This document shows, one piece after another, positions 1 to 5,449 of a stretch of DNA of 6,710 nt (the first letter of the stretch is position 1; each line of letters opens with the position of its first letter). The DNA lies in the NCBI GenBank assembly GCA_026984385.1, contig JALSSH010000598.1:1-6710 (forward strand). Reading direction: 5' to 3'. A program made the translations under genes and the position numbers. The DNA is from Ardenticatenia bacterium (lineage in GTDB: Bacteria; Chloroflexota; Anaerolineae; Aggregatilineales; Aggregatilineaceae). The notes beneath the pieces are model-generated. The model did no database searches. It was not told the DNA's origin and was given only the letters and a program-made list of their open reading frames with translations.

Positions 1-2
1 TG

Positions 3-56
3 ACGCGCGGCATCCGCCGCGCGTGGTGCGCCGAAAGGCGCACGGGCGGCGCGCCC
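3..56. repeat. three consecutive GC-rich hairpins upstream of the membrane-protein gene
   Basis: Three perfect inverted repeats follow each other almost without a gap. The first is an 8-bp stem (3-10 with 17-24, 6-nt loop). The second is a 7-bp stem (26-32 with 37-43) closed by a GAAA tetraloop. The third is a 5-bp stem (44-48 with 52-56, 3-nt loop). No T-tract follows on the plus strand, so they do not form a canonical intrinsic terminator for a gene entering from the left. They could be the 3' part of a structured RNA, a structured leader of the following gene, or a terminator/attenuator of unusual type. The stems are directly visible; the role is unknown. Confidence 0.5.
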
Positions 57-101
57 GATCCGGCGAGCGCACATATTCAGCACAAGGCGCTCTCTGCACC
101 C

Positions 102-107
102 AAGGAG
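102..107 (+). promoter_or_regulatory. Shine-Dalgarno of the membrane-protein gene
   Basis: AAGGAG lies 7 nt upstream of the ATG at 115, an ideal match and spacing. It fixes the start of the 761-residue protein. I see no convincing -35/-10 pair upstream; CATATT at 72-77 is a weak -10 candidate without a clear -35. Confidence 0.8.
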
Positions 108-114
108 CTATCCC

Positions 115-2400
115 ATGCGTCCCCGAGCGCACACGTTCTTTTTCCGGCGAACGGTCGCAGTCTGGCTCTTTTTCGCGTTGCTGAGCGGCGTAGTGCTCGC
201 CCCGCTGTCCTTGCAGCTCAACTCCCATGTTCCGGGCACGCCCCCCGACGCGCCGCACCGCGTGTTTGACTACTTCCATTTCCACTGGAACTTATGGTGG
301 CTGCGTTACGCTGTAGGACACGGCGAGAGCATCTGGTACACCGACAAAGTGCTCGCGCCCTTCACGCACAACCTCACCTACCACTCGCTGACCGCCTCGA
401 TGCTGCCGTTTTACGCCGCGCTAGAGCCGCTGGTCGGGCATGTGCGCGCCGCCAACAGCATCATCTGGCTGAGTTTGACGCTCAGCGGGGCGCTGATGTA
501 CGCCTACTTGCGGCGGCACAGCGTGAGCCACGCGCTGGCTTTGCTCGGCGGCGTGATGCTGGCCTGTTCCCCCTATATGCTGGACCACGCGGGCAACTCC
601 CATCTCAACCTGATCACGGCGTGGTGGTTGCCGCTGGTGTTGATCGCCTGGGAACAAACCGAACGCACGCACCGATGGCGTTGGGCGCTGCTCAGCGGCC
701 TCATCTTGTGGGGGATGTGGGTCACCGACACGCTGATCGTGTTATGGGGCGGGTTGTTGTTGGGGCCGTATGCGCTCTACATGCTCGGGCGCGCGCCGAA
801 CCGTTCCGCGCGGCTGCGTTTACTGGCGTTGGGGGCGGCGGCGTTGGCGTTGACGTTTGCGTTGGCTTGGTGGCTGGGGCCGTTGCGCCCAACGTTGGAG
901 TTTGACACCTCGCAACTGGCACGCCCACGCCTTTCCACCGTGCGCTACTATTCGATGTCCTTGCGCGAATGGTATTGGCCTACGCCCGGGCGCGCGCTGC
1001 CCGTCAACGCGGGACGGGACGCAACGCTTGGCGTTCCGATGGTGGCTTTGGTGTGGGGAGCGCTTGTGCTCACATGGCGACGCGGCGGAGGGCGTGGGCG
1101 TTGGTTTTGGCTTGCGGCGGCGCTGCCCGCTCTGGTGTTGGCGTTGGGGCCGGACGAGGATATTTTCGGTGTGCGGGTGGTGATGCCCTTCCGCGCGCTC
1201 TTCGAGCTTTTCGCGGGCCAGATGCGCACGCCTGTTCGCTTTGTGGTGCCCGGCCTCGCCGCGCTGATCGTGTTCCTGACCCAAAGCTACGATCCGCTTT
1301 GGCGAAGGGTGCGCAGCGCCAAGTTGCGCTTGGTGCTGGCAACAGGGGTGGCGCTCGTGTTCCTATGGGATAGCGGCGCGTTCCAGCCGATCTCAACCAT
1401 TGCGGCGCTGCGTCCGTACCATTTCCACGCCATGATGCGCGCGGAAAACTACCCGAACTACGATTACGTAGTCCTGGATGTACCCGTCGGCGCTTCCAGC
1501 GGCTTCCGAGACGTGGGCACACATCCGGAGGCGATGGTTTTCGGCATCACGCACCAAAAAAGACAGGTGAGCGGCTTTTTTTCTCGCGTGCCCAGCGCCC
1601 AACAAATTTTCTACGAAACCGATCCGCTGCTGGGCTGGCTGACAAACTCTCGCTCATTGGACCCCAGCGCGGCGGCCAGCGCGCTCAAGCGCTATATCAC
1701 CGAGTGGCCTATTGGCTATGTGGTGGTGCACTTGGACTGGCTCACGCCGCAACGCGCCCAAGAGGTGCTGGCCTTCCTCAACGCGCAGGATACGCTTTGC
1801 TACGTCACCGCCGAGCGCGACGCCGTGCTTTACCGCACCACCGGCCACCCCAAAGGCTGCCTCGCGCGTTTGTGGCCCCGCGCGGAAGCCGAGGACGCCT
1901 ACCTGCTCACTTTCGGCACGCCGAGCGCTAAGGCCGAGCTGTCGGACGCGGGCTTTGTAGGTAGCGGGTGGTATGCGCCGGAGAACATCGGCGGCGAAAG
2001 CGGGCGCTGGGCATGTAACGGCGGCACAGAAGCGCTGCTTTACGTCGGGTTGCCGCCCACGCCCCGCGACTACACCCTGACGGTGCGCGCCGTCGCCTTT
2101 GGCCGCCCGCGCACCGTGCAGGTCACGGCGGGCGCTTTGGTGGAAGGAGAGCTGCATAGTGTGCGCCTGGGGCAATTTACCGCGCCCCCGGGCGGCTGGG
2201 GAGAGTACACCTTGCCCACGCCCATCCCTGCGGACTTTGTGGCGCTGACGGGCGGGCAATTCGCGCTTTCGTTGGCGGCGGACGGGTGCAGCTCGGCGGC
2301 AGAGCTGGGGCTTTCGGAGGATGCGCGCCCGCTTTCGCTGGCGTATGACTGGGCGCGCCTGCGAGCCGAACGCGCATCCACCGCCTCAGCGGACGGCTAA
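115..2400 (+). CDS. polytopic membrane protein, GT-C glycosyltransferase-like, with C-terminal periplasmic domain
   Basis: 761 residues. The N-terminal half is very hydrophobic, with about ten membrane segments (roughly residues 13-33, 92-106, 112-131, 137-152, 162-180, 189-222, 234-254, 304-320, 328-345, 372-390, 404-419). An Asp in the first external loop (D52, in FDYFHFHWNLWW) sits where GT-C lipid-linked sugar transferases place their catalytic acid. After about residue 425 the chain is soluble: a region starting with VVLDVPVG (452-459), then a beta-rich domain (about 600-750) with Trp/Gly motifs such as GSGWYAPE, resembling the sandwich domains on the tails of such proteins. That layout suggests transfer or modification of surface glycans or lipids with the tail outside the membrane. 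The specific reaction cannot be named. The start is supported by an AAGGAG 7 nt upstream. The gene ends tail-to-tail with the aminopeptidase gene, overlapping it by 4 nt. It could instead be a non-catalytic membrane protein of the same superfamily. The membrane topology is clear; the enzymatic role is inferred. Confidence 0.8.
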   Translation: MRPRAHTFFFRRTVAVWLFFALLSGVVLAPLSLQLNSHVPGTPPDAPHRVFDYFHFHWNLWWLRYAVGHGESIWYTDKVLAPFTHNLTYHSLTASMLPFYAALEPLVGHVRAANSIIWLSLTLSGALMYAYLRRHSVSHALALLGGVMLACSPYMLDHAGNSHLNLITAWWLPLVLIAWEQTERTHRWRWALLSGLILWGMWVTDTLIVLWGGLLLGPYALYMLGRAPNRSARLRLLALGAAALALTFALAWWLGPLRPTLEFDTSQLARPRLSTVRYYSMSLREWYWPTPGRALPVNAGRDATLGVPMVALVWGALVLTWRRGGGRGRWFWLAAALPALVLALGPDEDIFGVRVVMPFRALFELFAGQMRTPVRFVVPGLAALIVFLTQSYDPLWRRVRSAKLRLVLATGVALVFLWDSGAFQPISTIAALRPYHFHAMMRAENYPNYDYVVLDVPVGASSGFRDVGTHPEAMVFGITHQKRQVSGFFSRVPSAQQIFYETDPLLGWLTNSRSLDPSAAASALKRYITEWPIGYVVVHLDWLTPQRAQEVLAFLNAQDTLCYVTAERDAVLYRTTGHPKGCLARLWPRAEAEDAYLLTFGTPSAKAELSDAGFVGSGWYAPENIGGESGRWACNGGTEALLYVGLPPTPRDYTLTVRAVAFGRPRTVQVTAGALVEGELHSVRLGQFTAPPGGWGEYTLPTPIPADFVALTGGQFALSLAADGCSSAAELGLSEDARPLSLAYDWARLRAERASTASADG

Positions 2401-3503
2401 ATGACAAACTCGCCGTCTTTGTAAAACAGCGTCCCGTCTACCACGATCTCGCCGCCCTGACGCATGTCGCAGATCATGTCCCAGTGGATCGCCGAGCGGT
2501 TCACGCTGCCCGTTTCGCCGTAGCCTTGCCCAACGGCCATGTGTACCGTGCCCGCGATCTTCTCATCGAAAAGGATCGCGCCGGTGAACTGCTGGATGTC
2601 GCGGTTTGTGCCGATAGCGAACTCGCCCAGCCGCCGCGCCCCCTCGTCCATCTCCAACATCGAGTGCAAAAACTCCTCGTTGGCTTCTGCTGTGGCGCGT
2701 GCCACCTCACCGTTGCGGAACTCCAGCTCGATCCCCTTCACCTCGTTGCCCTGGTAGTACGCCGGATATGTGAAGCGCACCCAGCCGTTGACGCTATCTT
2801 CCACCGGGCCGGTAAAAATCTCGCCGTCGGGAAGGTTGGCGTGTCCACTGGCGTTGATGAACGTGCGCCCCTCAATCGAAAGTTGTAAGTCGATGTTTTC
2901 CCCGCGCACGTGCACATGCTTCTTGCCCCTCAGCCATTCCACCAGCCGCGCTTGTTCGGCCTCAACGGCTCGCCACGCGGCCACCGGATCGTCTAGGTGG
3001 ACTTTGCACGCCTGGTAGAGAAAGCGTTCGTACTGCCGCAACGACATTCCGCCCATCTGCGCATAGGCAAAGGTGGGAAACTGCGTCGTGCAACGCCGCA
3101 AGTCACCCGCCGCTTCGCGCCGCATCTGGATTTGGAGCAAGCTGCTATGGGCTTTGGCGCGGGCCTGTTGCGCTTGCTGCGGATAAGCGGTGCGGTTGCG
3201 TGTATTTTCGGAAGCCTCAATGCGGATAACCACCGGCGCTTGTTCGTACATCAGCGCCAACATCGGGTTGACGTCGGCCAATTGCCCCAAGTTGTCGGTG
3301 GCTTCAAGCGCGATAGGGTCTTCTTGGCTCATGTGCATATACACCACCGGCAAACCGCCCACGCGCAGCGCCTCTTCATAAAGCGCCTGACAAAGCGGCT
3401 GAGCGGCAGGGCTGGTCGCGCGGATCAGCACCCGTTCTCCCCGCTGCACGCGGGTGGAGTAGCGGATCAGCACTTGGGCCATCTTCTGGATGTAGCTGTC
3501 CAT
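2397..3503 (-). CDS. M29-family metallo-aminopeptidase (AmpS/AmpT/PepS type)
   Basis: 368 residues from the ATG at 3503, a little shorter than the roughly 410 of the Thermus enzyme. M29 enzymes are cytoplasmic dinuclear-metal aminopeptidases that remove N-terminal residues from peptides and usually work as dimers. All six family metal-site residues are visible: Glu228 (in NLPDGEIFTGP), Glu294 (RRLGEFAIGTN), His321 and Tyr328 (VHMAVGQGYG), and His340 and Asp342 (SAIHWDMICDM). Their spacing closely matches the family (66 residues between the two Glu, 7 between His and Tyr, 2 between His and Asp), so the enzyme should be active. The N-terminus, MDSYIQKMAQVLIRYSTRV, is typical of family starts, which is why the ATG is preferred over an in-frame GTG at 3527 that would add eight unlike residues. 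The ATG has no Shine-Dalgarno of its own. The gene is transcribed from the 183-nt gap to its right, separated from the cyclase genes by a terminator, so it is probably its own transcription unit. Physiological substrate unknown; peptide turnover is likely. Confidence 0.93.
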   Translation of the reverse strand: MDSYIQKMAQVLIRYSTRVQRGERVLIRATSPAAQPLCQALYEEALRVGGLPVVYMHMSQEDPIALEATDNLGQLADVNPMLALMYEQAPVVIRIEASENTRNRTAYPQQAQQARAKAHSSLLQIQMRREAAGDLRRCTTQFPTFAYAQMGGMSLRQYERFLYQACKVHLDDPVAAWRAVEAEQARLVEWLRGKKHVHVRGENIDLQLSIEGRTFINASGHANLPDGEIFTGPVEDSVNGWVRFTYPAYYQGNEVKGIELEFRNGEVARATAEANEEFLHSMLEMDEGARRLGEFAIGTNRDIQQFTGAILFDEKIAGTVHMAVGQGYGETGSVNRSAIHWDMICDMRQGGEIVVDGTLFYKDGEFVI

Positions 3504-3528
3504 AGCTGCGTGACATCGTGCGCGCACG

Positions 3529-3552
3529 TCAACAGCGCGCCGCGAGCGTCAC
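3529..3552 (-). other. possible 7-codon upstream ORF in the aminopeptidase leader
   Basis: A GTG at 3552 lies 5 nt after a strong AAGGAG and reads MTLAARC before TGA at 3529-3531. An overlapping ATG (3554-3552) is followed at once by TGA, a start-stop pair. The uORF stops one base before a GTG in the aminopeptidase frame (3527) and 25 nt before its ATG. If translated, it could feed ribosomes to the downstream start by reinitiation, or act as a small regulatory leader. The peptide shows no recognisable family, and a 7-codon ORF can arise by chance. The well-placed Shine-Dalgarno is the only positive evidence. Confidence 0.25.
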
Positions 3553-3557
3553 ATCTG

Positions 3558-3566
3558 CTCCTTTCT
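3558..3566 (-). promoter_or_regulatory. strong Shine-Dalgarno far upstream of the aminopeptidase start
   Basis: On the minus strand AGAAAGGAG is a near-perfect anti-16S match, but it ends 54 nt before the ATG at 3503 and 30 nt before the alternative GTG at 3527. The only starts at proper distance are the GTG at 3552 and the start-stop ATG at 3554. It therefore probably serves the upstream mini-ORF, or RNA folding brings it closer to the true start. Confidence 0.5.
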
Positions 3567-3606
3567 AGCTTGTGGGCTTTGTGCCCTAGAACATCACGCC
3601 GCCGAT

Positions 3607-3622
3607 TGTGACGCAAGCCACG
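3607..3622. promoter_or_regulatory. CRP-like motif upstream of the aminopeptidase gene
   Basis: TGTGACGCAAGCCACG matches the TGTGA-N6-TCACA consensus of CRP/FNR-type cAMP receptors at 8 of 10 positions, with one perfect half. It lies between the cyclase terminator and the aminopeptidase leader. A neighbouring cAMP source makes such a site plausible, but one imperfect motif in a short gap is weak evidence and no CRP gene is in the window. Confidence 0.2.
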
Positions 3623-3625
3623 CCA

Positions 3626-3661
3626 AAATGCGAAAAGCCCCTGCCCGAAAATCGGCAGGGG
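3626..3661 (-). terminator. intrinsic terminator of the cyclase transcription unit
   Basis: A perfect 8-bp GC-rich stem (3654-3661 with 3638-3645, 8-nt loop) begins 26 nt after the stop codon of the downstream cyclase gene. On the minus strand it is followed by G, C and TTTT (3636-3633), with more T a few bases on. The plus strand also has a T-rich stretch after the stem (TTTGATTTTT), so it could stop transcription in both directions. It separates the cyclase pair from the aminopeptidase gene. Confidence 0.8.
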
Positions 3662-3686
3662 TTTGATTTTTGCCGAAAAAACGGCG

Positions 3687-5432
3687 CTAGGCTTTGCGGC
3701 GCAACCCCGTCACACGATACATCACGTGGAAGTCCGCGTGTCCCTTGAGTTTGCGCGGCTCTAACGGCTCAGCGGTGAAAAGGTCTCGCACCATCCGATA
3801 AGTGCGCTCGCTGATGATGATCTCGCCGGCCAGCGCGTTTTCTTGCAACAGCTTGGCGAAGTTGACCGGTTCTCCGATGGCGGTGAACTCGCGGCGGCTG
3901 GGGCTGCCCACGTTGCCGAGCATGGCTACGCCGCTGTCCACGCCGATCCCGTAAAAGAGCCGTTGCGCGGGCGGCAACACCTCGTGCAGCGCCTGCACGT
4001 CATAAGCCATCGAAAGCGCCGCCCGCACCGCCCGCACGGCGTGGTCGGCTTGGGGGTTGAGCTGGGTGTTAAAAAGCCCGACAATCGCGTCGCCCATATA
4101 CTTATCTACAATGCCATCGTAAAGTTGGAGCGCGTCCGAACAGACCATCAAATATTTGCTGATGACCGTCATTAGCTCTTGTGGGTCGAGCTGTTCGCTG
4201 AAAGTAGTAAAGCCGCGCACGTCCGCGAAAACAACCGAAATTTCGCGCTCGTCGCCGCCCAACCCCAAACTATCAATGCTTTGGATATTGCGTAACAAGC
4301 TCGGCGGGAGATAGGTACGTACCACATTGAGCGTGGCGTCGCGTTTTTTGATCTCGGTGAGGTCGTCCACCACCACGGCCATCCCGTAAGTGTTTCCGCT
4401 GGGGTCTTGGAGCGGTGTAAACTTCAAGCTGAGATTGACCGCGCCGCGTTCCGGCAACACCGGCTCCACTTCCACCACCTGTTGCCGATCCTCTCGCCAG
4501 ACACGTTCCAACACGGCCTCGAAGCCTTCGAAAACGCCCGGCAACACGTCCATCAACGTTTGGCCGAGCGCTTGCTTTTGGGGCACGCCGAGGATTTTTT
4601 CGGCGGCGCGGTTATAGAGCCGGACGCGGTTTTGGGTATCTGTGGTGATCACGCCGCTGGCGATAGAGGCCAGCACGTTGTCCATCAGCTCCTTCATTTC
4701 CGTGATTTCCGCCAACGTCTGGCGTGCCCGAGCATAGAGGCGCGCGTTTTCGATGGCGATGGCGGCTTGGTTGGCAAAGGCCACGAGCAGCGCGGTTTCT
4801 CGCTCGCCGAAGAGGTTAGGGATACGGCGGTTGTCGGCATAAAGCACGCCGATCACGCGCTCTTTGTAGATCAGCGGCACGCAGATCACCGAGCGGGGCG
4901 CGTGTAGCATAATGCTTCTTTGCGCGTCGAAGCGCATATCCATCAGCGCGTCTTGGGTCACCACCGGCTGACGGGTTTCGGCAGCTTGCGTCACAATCGT
5001 GCTACTGACGGTGAATTTGCTTTCGTCCAATGTGCGGCGTTTGGCGTCTCGCGCCACATAAAAACGCATCGGGCCGTCTTCTTCGCGCAACATGATATAG
5101 CCGCGTTCCGCGCCGGTGAGCGCGATGGCCGTATCCACCACTTCGGTTAGCACGATATCCAGCTCTAGCGAGGAATTGATCAAGTGGGTGATCTGCGCCA
5201 ACGCGCGGAACTGTTCCAGCTCCTGATACGCTTCGTCGGCCCTTTGGCTTAAGTTTTCCAGGTCTTGGCGCAGATAGTAGATGCGTTCCAACGTGGCGGT
5301 TGGCAACTGGATATTGCGCTGAAGCAACACGCTATGTTGGGCGCGCAGTGTGCCTTCTAGCGCAGAAAGTTGTTCCTCCAAACGGCGCAACTCATCCAGG
5401 ACGTCAACTTGTTCGGGTGGTGTTTCCGTCAT
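3687..5432 (-). CDS. GAF-PAS-class III nucleotide cyclase, metal-binding partner (C1-like), lacks the transition-state Arg
   Basis: 581 residues, cytoplasmic, with no membrane segment or signal peptide. Order: N-terminal coiled coil (about 10-72), GAF domain (about 74-233, with PRSVICVPLIYK and LYADNR), a helical linker, PAS domain (about 249-360, with GVITTD and YNRAAEKILG), a short dimerising helix (KKRDATLNVVRTYLPP), then a class III cyclase domain (about 394-575). In the cyclase both metal aspartates are present, D404 (VVFADVRGFT) and D448 (DKYMGDAI), 44 residues apart as in the family. Lys444 and Thr517 predict ATP as substrate, and Asn524 is present. The arginine four residues after the Asn, which stabilises the transition state, is Leu528 (codon CTG). 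A homodimer should therefore be weak; a partner bringing the Arg would complete the site. The paralogue just upstream has it. The start is the ATG at 5432; an AGGAG overlapping the stop of the upstream gene lies 12 nt before it. The GAF and PAS ligands are unknown. Confidence 0.92.
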   Translation of the reverse strand: MTETPPEQVDVLDELRRLEEQLSALEGTLRAQHSVLLQRNIQLPTATLERIYYLRQDLENLSQRADEAYQELEQFRALAQITHLINSSLELDIVLTEVVDTAIALTGAERGYIMLREEDGPMRFYVARDAKRRTLDESKFTVSSTIVTQAAETRQPVVTQDALMDMRFDAQRSIMLHAPRSVICVPLIYKERVIGVLYADNRRIPNLFGERETALLVAFANQAAIAIENARLYARARQTLAEITEMKELMDNVLASIASGVITTDTQNRVRLYNRAAEKILGVPQKQALGQTLMDVLPGVFEGFEAVLERVWREDRQQVVEVEPVLPERGAVNLSLKFTPLQDPSGNTYGMAVVVDDLTEIKKRDATLNVVRTYLPPSLLRNIQSIDSLGLGGDEREISVVFADVRGFTTFSEQLDPQELMTVISKYLMVCSDALQLYDGIVDKYMGDAIVGLFNTQLNPQADHAVRAVRAALSMAYDVQALHEVLPPAQRLFYGIGVDSGVAMLGNVGSPSRREFTAIGEPVNFAKLLQENALAGEIIISERTYRMVRDLFTAEPLEPRKLKGHADFHVMYRVTGLRRKA

Positions 5433-5444
5433 CGTGTTGTCCCG

Positions 5445-5449
5445 CTCCT
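5445..5449 (-). promoter_or_regulatory. Shine-Dalgarno overlapping the upstream stop codon
   Basis: On the minus strand the TAG of the upstream cyclase gene is the start of TAGGAG. The AGGAG lies 12 nt before the ATG at 5432, somewhat long. Ribosomes finishing the upstream gene would be positioned to start the next one, so translation of the two cyclases is probably coupled and near stoichiometric. Confidence 0.6.

Noticed and set aside
707..770. Cluster of G-runs as a possible G-quadruplex
   Set aside because: The G-runs are separated by one loop longer than 20 nt and are explained by Gly/Trp/Leu codons of membrane segments.
294..905. 203-codon plus-strand ORF in another frame of the membrane-protein gene
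   Set aside because: Overlaps the whole membrane-spanning region of the real gene and reads as a low-complexity Arg/Ala/His-rich chain.
1654..2259. 201-codon minus-strand ORF inside the membrane-protein gene
   Set aside because: Arg/Gly/Ala-rich antisense translation with no domain or ribosome site; a compositional shadow.
2381..2392. Small hairpin near the end of the membrane-protein gene as a terminator for the aminopeptidase
   Set aside because: Only a 4-bp stem, without a T-tract on the minus strand, and inside coding sequence.
3525..3527. GTG as start of the aminopeptidase
   Set aside because: It would add MRARCHAA, unlike the family N-terminus, and has no Shine-Dalgarno at proper distance; the ATG at 3503 opens a typical M29 start. 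It cannot be fully excluded.
2997..3611. 204-codon plus-strand ORF over the aminopeptidase 5' half and its leader
   Set aside because: It is antisense to a gene with all catalytic residues intact, runs through the leader and has no recognisable domain.
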